Part shown: one piece after another, positions 51,392 through 62,639 of the stretch
Numbering within the stretch: the first letter of the stretch is position 1
Layout of the letters: each line of letters starts with the position of its first letter
Source of the DNA: Pelobates cultripes
Lineage: Eukaryota; Chordata; Amphibia; Anura; Pelobatidae
DNA length: 64,000 nt
Direction: 5' to 3'
NCBI GenBank assembly: GCA_933207985.1
Contig: OW240913.1
Span: forward strand, 330,703,569 to 330,767,568
Program-made: the position numbers and the translations under genes
The notes under the pieces: generated by a model
What the model was told of the DNA's origin: nothing
Database searches by the model: none
Seen by the model: only the letters and a program-made list of their open reading frames with translations

Positions 51392-52835
51392 GCTGTCCGT
51401 CCCCACCGACATGTAACCCTTCCCCTGCCAGACTGCCCCCCCCACTGACATGTAACCCTTCCCCTGCCAGACTGCCCCCCCACTGACATGCCAACCTTCC
51501 CACCAGACTGACGCTGGCCCCTTCCCACCCCATGACAACCCTTCCCCTGCCAGACCCCCCCACTGACATGCCAACCTTCCCTGCCAGACTGCCCCACTGA
51601 CCTGTAACCCTTCCCCTGCCAGACTGCCTCCCCCCCACTGACATGTAACCTTCCCCTGCCAGACTGCCCCCCCCACTGACATGTAACCCTTCCCTGCCAG
51701 ACTGCCCCTGACATGTAACCCCACTGCCCCCCCACTGACATGTAGCCCTTCCCTGCAGACTGCCCCCCACTGACATGTAACCCTTCCCCTGCCAGACTGC
51801 CCCCACTGACATGTACCCCTGTGCCCCCACTGACCCGCCCTTCCCTGCCAGACTGCCCCCCACTGACATGTAACCCTTCCCTGCAGACCGCCCCCCACTG
51901 ACATGTAGCCCTTCCCCTGCCAGACTGCCTCCCCCACTGACATGTAACCCTTCCCTGCCAGACTGCCCTCCCCGCACTGACATGCCAACCCCTTCCCCTG
52001 CCAGACTGCCCCCACTGACATGTAACCCTTCCCTGCCACTGACTGTAAGCCTTCCTGCCAGACTGCCCCCCCCACTGACATGGCCTGACATGCCAACCCT
52101 TCCCTGCTGCCCCCCCACTGACATGCCCTGCCAGACTGCCCCCTGCCCACCCCACTGACATGTAGCCACTGCCCCCCCCACTGACATGTAACCCTGCCAG
52201 ACTGCCCCCCCACTGACATGTAACCCTTCCCTGCCAGACTGCCTCCCCCCCCACTGACATGTAACCCTTCCCACGCAGACTGCCCCCTCCACACTGACAT
52301 GCTGTAACCCTTCCCTGTAGGGCTGCCCCCCCCCACTGACTGCCCCCCCCTGACTGCTCCCCCCCCACTGACATGCCAACCTTCCCCTGCCAGACTGCCC
52401 ACCCCACTGACATAACCCTTCCCCTGCCAGACTGCCCCTGACATGTAACCTTCCTGCCAGACTGCCCCCCCCACTGACATGGCCTAACTTGCCCTTCCCT
52501 GCCAGACTGCCTCACACTGACCCTTCCCCTGCCAGGTGCCCCCCCCACGTATGTAACCCTTCCCCTGCCCAGACTGCCCCCCCACTGACATGTAACCCTT
52601 CCCTGCCAGACTGCCTGACGTAGCCCTTCCCTGCCAGACTGCCCCCCCTTGACTGTGCGACCCCCTGCCAGACTGCCCCCCACTGACATGTAACCCTTCC
52701 CCTGCCGGGCTACTGACGACTGCCCCCCCACTGACATGTGGCCTTCCCTGCCAGACTGCCCCCCACTGACCGTAACCTTATAGCCTTCCCTGCCAGACTG
52801 CCCCCTTCCCTGCCGGTGCCCCCCACTGTGCAGGT
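51392..52835. repeat. C-rich minisatellite in CENPF intron 1
   Basis: Tandem array of a roughly 38-bp unit whose core is 'actgacatgtaaccctt' followed by 'cccctgccagactgcccccc', heavily scrambled by small indels. All three minus-strand frames stay open for 340-500 codons because the unit lacks stop codons. That is not evidence of coding. Confidence 0.95.
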
Positions 52836-52917
52836 GATATTCTGTAAACATTCCCTCAGACCTTACTAAGCCCCCATTACCCCCTCCCCTTCCTGACCAG
52901 CATGCACCCTGACTTAC

Positions 52918-52985
52918 TGGTGCCGGACTCAGCTCATCCGGTTTATTTATCGCTTTTCTTCATCACCGATTCGAACTCCGCGTTG
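52918..52985 (-). other. CENPF: Inferred CENPF non-coding exon 1 (start approximate)
   Basis: A strong donor, CCA|GTAAGT at 52917-52912 on the minus strand, lies just downstream of CCAAT boxes in the right orientation and 4.06 kb before the acceptor of exon 2. Mammalian CENPF also begins with a non-coding first exon. The transcription start is not determinable from sequence; the right-hand limit is a guess set at the TTCGAA motif. Confidence 0.5.
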
Positions 52986-53300
52986 AACACAACACACATC
53001 CACAAACTCCCAGCGTCCACAGCGCCGCGATGTAACCCAGGCTGCCATTGGTTCGCAGTCAGACTCACATGCCACGCTATTGGACAGTGATCCCGCTTGG
53101 TCACGCCCACTAAACATAAACAAGCGGTGGAAGCTGTAAAAAGAGGCGGGGCTTCAGTTCAAACTGGGAGAGAGGGATAGAGGCTGACTGTGATTGGTTA
53201 GATGGAGAGGGCTTCGTCACCGGCTCATAGAGCGCGTCTGATTGGATGCGTATGCTAAAGCATTAACCAATCGGAAGGCTGGTAGGAGAATTTAAAAGAT
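52930..53300. promoter_or_regulatory. CENPF promoter, CCAAT/CHR type, probably bidirectional
   Basis: A GC-richer block with five CCAAT pentamers. Four read on the minus strand (53047-53051, 53079-53083, 53193-53197, 53241-53245) and one on the plus strand (53267-53271). The first two are 32 bp apart, the spacing typical of NF-Y pairs. CHR-like hexamers are TTTGAA on the minus strand (53158-53163), TTCGAA (52970-52975) and TTTAAA (53291-53296). A GC box (gaggcggggc) is at 53143-53152. CCAAT plus CHR is the known signature of DREAM/FOXM1-controlled G2/M genes such as CENPF. No TATA box at a sensible place was seen. Confidence 0.65.
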
Positions 53301-53532
53301 GGTGGCGGTTGTTTCTGCCCGGTTGTTACAGAGACGGATGTGACGGTGTAGGGACAGTCTGTGACCACAATAACGGAGCTCCATCGCGGTCTCACAGGGC
53401 AACGCCTGAGGAGCCCAGGGCTGCCAGCAGGACATTCTAACCCGTTACAGGACCAGCCGCCTCCTGGACAGGCTCTCCCACAGACATAGCTCCCAAGTGT
53501 CCCTGTATAGGAGAGGCAGTCCCTATCCTGGA
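53301..53532. other. Promoter-flanking sequence upstream of CENPF
   Basis: Moderately GC-rich, with 'aagatggtggcgg' at 53297-53309 resembling a YY1 initiator motif on the plus strand. It may be the 5' end of a divergent transcript. Near its end is the interspersed motif 'caagtgtccctgtataggag'. Confidence 0.35.
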
Positions 53533-54273
53533 TCTGTATAACAGAGCTCCACAGTAATAATACTCCCAGTAATGTGTCTGAGTGTATAACAGAGCTCCGC
53601 AGCAATAATACTCCCAGTAATGTGTCTGAGTGTATAACAGAGCTCCGCAGTAATAATACTCCCAGTAATGTGTCTGAGTGTATAACAGAGCTCCACAGCA
53701 ATAATACTCCCAGTAATGTGTCTGAGTGTATAACACAGCTCCCCAGCAATAATACTCCCAGTAATGTGTCTGAGTGTATAACAGAGCTCCCCAGCAATAA
53801 TACTCCCAGTAATGTGTCTGAGTGTATAACACAGCTCCCCAGCAATAATACTCCCAGTAATGTGTCTGAGTGTATAACAGAGCTCCCAGCAATAATACTC
53901 AGTAATGTCTGGTGTAACAGGCTCCACAGCAATAATACTCTCAGTAATGTGTCTGAGTGTATAACAGAGCTCCACAGCAATAATACTCCCAGTAATGTGC
54001 ATGAGTGTATAACAGAGCTCCCAGCAATAATACTCCCAGTAATGTGAGTGTATAACAGAGCTCCCCAGCATTAATACTCCCAGTAATGTGTCTGAATGTA
54101 TAACAGAGCTCCACACTAATAATACTGCCAGTATTGTGAGTGTATAACAGAGCTCCACAGCAATAATACTCCCAGTAATGTGTCTGAGTGTATAACAGAG
54201 CTCCACAGCAATAATACTCCCAGTAATGTGTCTGGTTGTATAACAGAGCTCCACAGCAATAATACTCCCAGTA
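53533..54273. repeat. 48-bp minisatellite, first array
   Basis: Unit 'gtgtataacagagctccaca' followed by 'gcaataatactcccagtaatgtgtctga'-type sequence. About 15 units, some shortened. The array runs into an assembly gap. Because 48 is a multiple of 3 and the unit lacks stops in several frames, long open frames appear on both strands. Confidence 0.95.
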
Positions 54274-54373
54274 NNNNNNNNNNNNNNNNNNNNNNNNNNN
54301 NNNNNNNNNNNNNNNNNNNNNNNNNNNNNNNNNNNNNNNNNNNNNNNNNNNNNNNNNNNNNNNNNNNNNNNNN
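54274..54373. other. Assembly gap of 100 N
   Basis: Exactly 100 N inside the minisatellite, the conventional size for a gap of unknown length. Confidence 1.
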
Positions 54374-54559
54374 AAGATAACATCAGTAAATAGGTGAATA
54401 TGATGCTCTGTCAACATTTATCAACTTTTACTACTCGAGTGCAGAAAAGTATATACATACCTTCCAAGTGTCCCTGTTTAGGAGAACAGTCCCAAATCCC
54501 TCTGTCCCTATTTTTCAGCCTAATGTCCTTTTTTTCTAGGCGCTCCATATTGGTGTGTC
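54374..54559. other. Inter-array spacer with a repeated lead-in motif
   Basis: Contains 'ccaagtgtccctgtttagga', near-identical to the sequence at 53489-53507 that also precedes the first array. Confidence 0.7.
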
Positions 54560-57207
54560 CGAGTGTATAACAGAGCTCCACAGCAATAATACTCCCAGTA
54601 ATGTGTCCGAGTGTATAACAGAGCTCCACAGCAATAATACTCCCAGTAATGTGTCCGAGTGTATAACAGAGCTCCACAGCAATAATACTCCCAGTAATGT
54701 ATCCGAGTGTATAACAGAGCTCCACAGCAATAATACTCCCAGTAATGTATCTGAGTGTATAACAGAGCTCCACAGCAATAATACTCCCAGTAATGTGTCT
54801 GAGTGTATAACAGAGCTCCACAGCAATAATACTCCCAGTAATGTGTCTGAGTGTATAACAGAGCTCCACAGCAATAATACTCCCAGTAATGTTTCTGAGT
54901 GTATAACAGAGCTCCACAGCAATAATACTCCCAATAATGTGTCTGAGTGTATAGCAGAGCTCCACAATAACAATACTCCCAGTAATGTATCGGAGTGTAT
55001 TACAGAGCTCCACAGCAATAATACTCCCAGTAATGTGTCTGAGTGTATTACAGAGCTCCACAGCAATAATACTCCCAGTAATGTGTCTGAGTGTATAACA
55101 GAGCTCCACAGCAATAATACTCCCAGTAATGTGTCTGAGTGTATAACAGAGCTCCTCAGCAATAACACTCCCAGTAATGTGTCTGAGTGTATAACAGAGC
55201 TCCACAGCAATAATACTCCCAGTAATGTGTCTGAGTGTATAACAGAGCTCCACAGCAATAATACTCCCAGTAATGTCTGAGTGTATAACAGAGCTCCACA
55301 GCAATAATACTCCCAGTAATGTGTCTGAGTGTATAACAGAGCTCCACAGCAATAATACTCCCAGTAATGTGTCTGAGTGTATAATAGAGCTCCACAGCAA
55401 TAATACTCCCAGTAATGTGTCTGAGTGTATAACAGAGCACCACAGCAATATTACTCCCAGTAATGTGTCTGAGTGTATAACAGAGCACAGCAATAATACT
55501 CCCAGTAATGTGTCTGAGTGTATAACAGAGCTCCACAGCAATAATACTCCCAGTAATGTGTCTGAGTGTATAACAGAGCTCCCCAGCAATAATACTCCCA
55601 GTATTGTGTTATAACAGAGCCCCACAGCAATAATACTCCCAGTAATGTGTCTGAGTGTATAACAGAGCTCCACAGCAATAATACTCCCAGTAATGTGTTA
55701 TAACACAGCTCCACAGTAATAATTCTCCCAGTAATGTGTCTGGGTGTATAACAGAGCTCCACAGCAATAATACTCCCAGTAATGTGTTATAACAGAGCTC
55801 CACAGTAATAATACTCCCAGTAATGTGTCTGGGTGTATAACAGAGCTCCACAGCAATAATACTCCCAGTAATGTGTTATAACACAGCTCCACAGTAATAA
55901 TACTCCCAGTAATGTGTCTGGGTGTATAACAGAGCTCCACAGCAATAATACTCCCAGTAATGTGTTATAACAGAGCTCCACAATAATAATTCTCCCAGTA
56001 ATGTGTCTGGGTGTATAACAGAGCTCCACAGCAATAATACTCCCAGTATTGTGTTATAACAGAGCCCCACAGCAATAATATTTCCAGTAATGTGTCTGAG
56101 TGTATAACAGAGCTCCACAGCAATAATACTCCCAGTAATGTGTTATAACACAGCTCCACAGTAATAATACTCCCAGTAATGTGTCTGGGTGTATAACAGA
56201 GATCCACAGCAATAATACTCCCAGTAGTAATACTCCCAGTAATGTGTTATAACCGAGCTCCCCAGCAATAATACTCCCAGTAATAATACTCCCAGTAATG
56301 TGTTATAACCGAGCTCCCCAGTAATAATACTCCCAGTAATGTGTTATAACCGAGCTCCCCAGCAATAATACTCCCAGTAATGTGTTATAACCGAGCTCCC
56401 CAGCAATAATACTCCCAGTAATAATACTCCCAGTAATGTGTTATAACACAGCTCCACAGTAATAATACTCCCAGTAATGTGTCTGGGTGTATAACAGAGC
56501 TCCACAGCAATAATACTCCCAGTAATGTGTTATAACACAGCTCCACAGTAATAATACTCCCAGTAATGTGTCTGGGTGTATAACAGAGCTCCACAGCAAT
56601 AATACTCCCAGTAATGTGTTATAACAGAGCTCCACAGTAATAATTCTCCCAGTAATGTGTCTGGGTGTATAACAGAGCTCCACAGCAATAATACTCCCAG
56701 TAATGTGTCTGAGTGTATAACACAGCTCCACAGCAATAATACTCCCAGTAATGTGTCTGGGTGTATAACAGAGCTCCACAGCAATAATACTCCCAGTAAT
56801 GTGTCTATGTATAACAGAGCTCCACAGCAATAATACTCCCAGTAATGTGTCTGAGTGTATAACAGAGCTCCACAGCAATAATACTCCCAGTAATGTGTTA
56901 TAACACAGCTCCACAGTAATAATACTCCCAGTAATGTGTCTGGGTGTATAACAGAGCTCCACAGCAATAATACTCCCAGTAGTAATACTCCCAGTAATGT
57001 TTTATAACCGAGCTCCCCAGCAATAATACTCCCAGTAATAATACTCCCAGTAATGTGTTATAACCGAGCTCCCCAGCAATAATACTCCCAGTAATGTGTT
57101 ATAACCGAGCTCCCCAGCAATAATACTCCCAGTAATAATACTCCCAGTAATGTGTTATAACCGAGCTCCCCAGTAATAATACTCCCAGTTATGTGTTATA
57201 ACCGAGC
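54560..57207. repeat. 48-bp minisatellite, second array, with 89-bp higher-order repeat
   Basis: The first half (54560-55600) is a regular 48-bp array. From about 55600 it becomes alternating 48- and 41-bp units, an 89-bp higher-order unit. From about 56210 shorter 'taataatactcccag' sub-units and 'ttataaccgagctcccc' variants appear. The right edge is a C-run at 57208-57222. Confidence 0.95.
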
Positions 57208-57324
57208 CTCCCTCCCCCCCCCAAATTGGTAGATTCTACAACCAATCCTCATAGCATTGCATGGCCCCAAACCAGAATACATGACTGTAATCTTCTGATG
57301 GCAATTCTGGAAGACATTTTTCAA

Positions 57325-57897
57325 TTAAAAGAACACTATAGTCACCTCAACAGCTTTAGCTTAATGAAGCAGTTTTAGTGTATAGAATTAGATCATGCCT
57401 CTCAGGTTTTACTGCTCAATTCACTACCATTTAGGAGTTAAATCACTTTGTTTCTGTTTATGCAGCCCTAGCCACACCTCCCCTGGATCTGATTGAGACA
57501 GCCCACATGAGACTAAAAAATGGTTTCACTTTCAATCAGATGTAATTTACCTTAAACAATTGTATCTCTTGCTCTGTAAATTGAACTTTAATGACATACA
57601 GGAGGCTCATGCAGGTTGTAGCAAGCTATTAACATAGCAGGGTATAAGAAAATCTAACCTAAACAGAACTTGCAATAAAGGAAGGATAAACTTTAGATGA
57701 CTCTTAACAGGAAATGTTTAGGAAAGCTATGCAAGTCACATGCAGGGAGGTGTGACTAGGGTTCATAAACAACGCATTTAACTCCAATTCTACCTAAATG
57801 GCAGAGAATTGAGCAGTGACGCTGCAGGGGCATGTTATATACACCAAAACTGCTTAATTAAGCTAAAGTTGTTTTGGTGACTATAGTGTCCCTTTAA
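57325..57897. mobile_element. TTAA-flanked MITE, long family, most complete copy
   Basis: Left end TTAAAAGAACACTATAGTCA; right end 'ttggtgactatagtgtcccttt' with TTAA at 57894-57897. Interior matches 16182-16699 and 21406-21968. Confidence 0.85.
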
Positions 57898-57959
57898 ACT
57901 GCCTTCATAAACACTTACTGTAAAGAGTCATCTAATATTTACACACCCTGTATTGCAAA

Positions 57960-58380
57960 TTCTGTTTAACCCCCTAAAGACTGAGCCAAATTTACACGTT
58001 GTGATCAAAACGAAACGTGAAAAAAAAACTGGAATTTGACTATATGTCTGTCCAACCGTAATTCACCTCTTTCATATTAAGTGCACCCACACTTATTATA
58101 TATCATTTTATTCAAGGGAAACAGGGCGTTCGTTTAACATCAAATATTTAGCTATGAAACATAATTGTATATGAATAAAATATAAATAAAATGGGAGAAA
58201 ATAAATGTGTTTTTTTTTTTAGTTCTACATGAGATTTTAACTGTGAATGTCATAATACTCTCTCCTTTTACTGCAATAAAATACACACATTTGTATTTGT
58301 ACAGGTTTTATGGTGTTTTATGGTGTTTTGGGAAGTTACAGGGTCAAATATAGCTGTAACTGACCGTTTTGCCCACAAGA
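57960..58380. repeat. DNA-transposon fragment, probable
   Basis: Starts 'aaccccctaaagactgagcc' and contains 'acaggttttatggtgtttta' and 'gggaagttacagggtcaa'. The latter words recur at 59980-60010. Family not determined. Confidence 0.45.
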
Positions 58381-59589
58381 GGTTAAAAACCGTTTAGGCG
58401 ATATTCCCCTTTCAGATGCACAGACAGCTACTGCAATCACCAATCTCCCGAACTGCAAACTACACGAATTCTCCAACTCCCGAACTGGAACCACACGAAT
58501 ACTGGAAACAGCTGAACAAGAAAAACCATACGAAAGGTTTACACTCCTGGCAGTCAGCATACAATCCAATTCCCCCAATAACGAGACGACACTTCGTTTG
58601 AGGGTTAAGCAGAATCTGTTTACTGGCACCAAAAGAACCTTCCCTTAGATAGGACCACCCACAGGGTTTTACACAACAACCAATCATACACGTAAATTAC
58701 AGAAACACTCCCAGCAATTACATCCAAAATCCTCCCCTCTGCCTGTGATATAATTATGGTACACAATGGGTTAACATAATTAAACACAGGCAGTAAAAAT
58801 ACAGTTTTTATCCATACACTGTAACTTTAAAACTACACATCTAATCATAAAAATTAGAATCAGCAACCTTCAAATATAAACATAACCAAAAATCAGCCAA
58901 ATCCATCCAGGGGTTAAAAAGTTAGCTGGAGGTCCCTTTATGACCGACCACAAGCACATTTTCCTGCCCAAAACAGTTCCATAGATTTGGGCTGTGCGGT
59001 CGGTCTATTTCAGGCTGAGAAAACGACTAAGTCCCATCGCCGAATGGGACTTCGTCTCTGCGGCTGAAAGTTCAGTATGGGAGAAGGTAAGGCTCAGCGG
59101 TGTTCGCGGAAATGTGTAGCCGATTTTAGTTCCATGAACTTGGCTACACATACTGCTGACCTCGTGCGAATGCTCAAAGATGGCCGCCGCCACGTGTTCG
59201 GCAAACGAACAAAGGCCACCCAGCATTGTCAATTAAGCTGCGGTTAACTGCAGCTTCTGGGAGGTAAATTGCCGACACACTCCCAATACAGGTGGTCCGC
59301 CTGTGTGGTACTTGGTTCAGTAAGCCCCATTTACTGAACCAAGTGGGAAATAGCCCACTTGGTTCAGTTAAAGGGGCAGTGTCCCAAACAAGTCTGGGGA
59401 CACCGTCTTAAAGGGGCAGTGACCCAATTTTCCCTATGCCCCAAAAAGGTGCTTAAAGGGCCAGCACCAGTCCCATAAAACGTACATAAGCCCCAATATG
59501 CCCACCGGCTGTTATAAAGGGCCATACACACCCAATAAAAGTCCATAAGTTTTCACAGTCTCCCAGGGGCCATAGTTTAAAGGCAGCAG
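58381..59589. other. Unclassified intergenic sequence, repeat-like
   Basis: A 14-bp hairpin (acttggttcagtaa at 59310-59323, inverted at 59331-59344) and recurrent 'aaaggggcagtg' / 'aaagggccagcac' words at 59370-59520 suggest an old mobile element. No coding frame supported. Confidence 0.35.
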
Positions 59590-60020
59590 GCGAGCAACCA
59601 GGCTTCTCCAGTGCATAGTGGCGAGGTTGGTTCCGCCACAATAGCATGTTACATTTTTCATTTTTTTCACATCGAAATTCGCCAGATTCGTTACGTTGCC
59701 TTTGAGACCATATGGAAGCCCAGGAAGGAGAATTACCCCCATGATGGCATACCATTTGCAATAGTAGACAACCCAAGGTATTGCAAATGGGTTATGTCCA
59801 GTCTTTTTTAGTAGCCACTTGGTCACAAACACTGGCCAAAGTTTGTTAGTGTGTGAAAAATGCCAAAAACTAATTTGAACGTCAATTTTGGTCAGCATTG
59901 TTGTGATATGTTTTACAGTTTTGAAACACTAATATTTGTGCTCAGTGAAGTATCCTGAGTAAAACAGTACCCCTCATGTACAGATTTTATGGTGTCTTGG
60001 AAAGTTACAGGGAACTAAAA
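59590..60020. repeat. DNA-transposon fragment related to 57960-58380
   Basis: Shares 'gtacagattttatggtgtct' and 'tggaaagttacaggg' with the earlier fragment. Looks like the other part of the same repeat family, split by the unclassified stretch. Confidence 0.45.
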
Positions 60021-60245
60021 TTACTGTTTAACCTTGCATGTGTACTAACTGATATTGTAACTTTAAAACCATAATTGTCTAAACTGTACAATAGTTACTA
60101 ACCGTACCACAACCACTGACTGTAGAGACAAAATTGTTGAAATGTTATGTGATCGGTTAGTTTATGTGGATTAATAGTGTGGATAATTGTATGGTTTGAA
60201 TAATAGTTACATTGATACGTGTATAGTCTTTGGTGGGTTTTTGAT

Positions 60246-60325
60246 TTAACCCCTTAAGGACACTACTTCTGGAATAAAAGGGAATCATGACGGAATATTT
60301 CTGTCATCTGTCCTTAAGGGGTTAA
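60246..60325. mobile_element. 80-bp palindromic TTAA mini-element, copy 3
   Basis: Starts TTAACCCCTTAAGGACACTA and ends GTCCTTAAGGGGTTAA, with the same 'cttctggaataaaag' core as copies 1 and 2. Confidence 0.85.
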
Positions 60326-61440
60326 TTTTGTGTGCACGACGTCGTGATATTGTTGAGCGGGGGAGGATCCTGTGCGTGTGTGTACGTGTATGTTTGGGCC
60401 TAGTAACCGTGCCGCATGGTGCTGTTGCTAAGGTAACTGGTGTGACTGTTGAAACTGTATATTTGTACTGCTTTGAATCAGACGCTCTGTTGAAATCATG
60501 GGTGCTTCTGATTCACAAACGGTCCTTTGTCTTGTATGTTTTCCAAAAAAAAAAAAAACACTTTTCTAAGGAATATGCTGTTTGTGATTATGGTGTAACA
60601 CTGTCCCCCAAAAGATTAAAATACTCTGTGTAGCAGAGGACGACCTCTTCTGGTAACCAGTGTTCCTGTGGATCCTTGATCCAGATTTAATACAGCAGGT
60701 TTACATTGTAATAAATAATATGCTGGGGCTATACAAGTAGTTTCTGTATACAGATTGTTGAAACACCATTAAATGGATCAAGCTGTGCTGTGAGGAACAA
60801 TGGAGTCCATGGTAGCCAGAACCTGTTTGTCCACTAAGGCTTTAATTCCACTTAGTTTGGACACGCACCTTGCATCTGATTCCCAACCCCTTACTCTTCC
60901 TCCCAAGCTAAAACTGGTGTAGCTGGTATTTGCACTCCCCCTGCTATATTGTCCCCGCCTACCCACATACCTGTCTCACATAATTAAAGTCTATCTGCTT
61001 TATTAGATTTTAGGAAACACTCTAGGCCCACCTACTGGCTATCTTCGGGAGTTACATTGATTTACATTGTTTAAAATATTAATGACCATTTAATCATCCT
61101 TAACTCTATACTGGCATACAACAGACAGAAGTAGGACTGCTTACCTTATTTTAATATTTCTTGTCGTAAGGTTTTATTTTAGGTATAAATATATTAAAAG
61201 CCAAGTTTTATTGTTAGACCAATAAAGACTATTTTGATACAATTACTTACCCTCTCGTGACACCTACTGGCAGGTTTTTGGTTTAAACACATTTTTATTT
61301 TTCAATCACCTAATGCTGACCAGTAAAATTAACTCACCCCCCTTTCACCTACATTACTACTCCCAGATCGGAACCTATTACTAAACAACCCTATCGAAGT
61401 CCCATGCTAACTCGACAAATGACTGGTACCCTTTAATCCC
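60326..61440. other. Region left of the retroviral relic, no LTR identified
   Basis: An AATAAA at 61221-61226 and T-rich sequence could belong to a degraded 5' LTR or leader. I could not find TG...CA ends, a paired LTR or a clear tRNA primer-binding site. No gene supported. Confidence 0.35.
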
Positions 61441-61451
61441 GACATTTACAA

Positions 61452-61871
61452 ATGCCTCTCCAGCTTACCCCTGGTCCACCACATATTGCCCGAATGATTA
61501 ACTCAGCATTTGTCAGCCAGGCCCAGAACAATATCAAGAGAAAATTACAAAAGTTAGAGGGATTTGCAGGGATGTCCATATCACAGTTAATGGAGGTTGC
61601 AAATAAAGTATATATGAATAGGGAAACTGAGACAAAGCGTGAGGAGGAACGTAAAATGAGGAAGAAAGCAGACATGTTAGCTGTAGGTATCACAGTTGTA
61701 GCAAGACAGGGAGGGGAGATGGATAGAGGAGTTGAGGCTAGAATGAGCAGGGTACCACTAGGCAGAGATCAATGTGCTTATTGTAGAGAGGAAGGACATT
61801 GGAAGAGTGACTGCCCACATAGTGGATATATTGTAGGTGGTAGACAGGGCGGGGGCACTTTACGATGGTAG
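61452..61871 (+). pseudogene. gag: gag remnant: capsid C-terminus and nucleocapsid zinc knuckle
   Basis: 139 codons. The first half is a charged helical region like the capsid C-terminus (about residues 10-75). CAYCREEGHWKSDC at about residues 113-126 is a C-x2-C-x4-H-x4-C knuckle, single as in gammaretroviruses. Matrix and most of capsid are missing upstream. It ends at TAG 61869-61871. A second frame (61837-62061) carries the Gly/Arg-rich continuation, indicating a frameshift after the knuckle. Confidence 0.85.
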
Positions 61872-62002
61872 CTTTAGAGGAAGAGGAAGTTTTGGAGGAT
61901 TTAATGGAAATGGCAGAGGGGTGTTCAGGAAGGAAGATATTATCCCCCTACTCAGAGACTTAGGGATAGGGAAGATACCGACCGGGCTCCATCCCCCTTG
62001 GC

Positions 62003-62632
62003 CGAGCGGAGCCTATGGTCAATGTAACAATAGGGGGAAAGAGAAGTCCTTTCATGATTGATACAGGTGCTGAACATTCTGTGGTGACTAAGTTGGTAGC
62101 TACTGGGAGAAGCGCTGCTAGACCGGTTCTCAGGAGTCGCACTTACAGTTTAGGAGGCCATTTTGTGAAGCACCAGTTCCTATATATGCCAGAGTGTCCA
62201 ATTCAACTTCTAGGACGAGATCTATTATCAAAGCTTCAAGCTCAGATAACTTTTCTACCTAATGGATCAACGTCTCTGAAGCTTAATAAATCACCAGGCA
62301 TGATAGCAGTATTGGTACCAAAAGAAGAAGAATGGAGCTTCTACTCTGTAATAACAAATGCAAACCCTAAGAGTGATGGATCTTTATTTGACATTCCAGG
62401 AGTATGGGCAGAGAATAATCCTCCAGGACTTACTCGTAATATCCCACCGATACATATTGAAGTAAAGCTTGGGGCCTACCCTGTGAGCCTACGCCAGTAT
62501 CACATACCTCAGAAGACCAAGAAGAACATACAGACGTACTTGGATAAGTTGGTAAAGTATGGTATCCTAAAATTCTGTACCTCCCCTTGGGAACACTCCA
62601 TTATTACCTGTTCAGAAACCAGGATCAGATGA
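62003..62632 (+). pseudogene. pol: pro-pol remnant: protease and start of reverse transcriptase
   Basis: Aspartic protease active site in FMIDTGAEHSVVTK, about 13 codons after the first Met, with a downstream LLGRDLL motif. A linker and the RT entry region follow (IPQKTKKNIQTYLDKL, then [10 protein letters not shown]). The frame fails near 62600-62632. The protease core looks intact in outline, but its own start is lost in the upstream frameshift. Confidence 0.85.
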
Positions 62633-62639
62633 GTATCAT

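Noticed and set aside
51343..52851. Minus-strand open frame of 502 codons (and overlapping ones of 342 and 367)
   Set aside because: It lies entirely in the C-rich minisatellite, the translation is a Gly/Trp/Gln repeat, and all three frames stay open because the unit has no stops. No start context, splice sites or conservation.
53574..56962. CRISPR-like regular repeats
   Set aside because: Units are contiguous with no unique spacers; this is a eukaryotic minisatellite.
53255..57000. Open frames of 80-420 codons on both strands
   Set aside because: Products of the 48-bp repeat, which keeps frame; both strands are open at once and one frame runs through the N gap.
60326..61440. Possible 5' LTR of the retroviral relic
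   Set aside because: No TG...CA ends, no second copy in the window and no convincing primer-binding site; the gag is already 5'-truncated.
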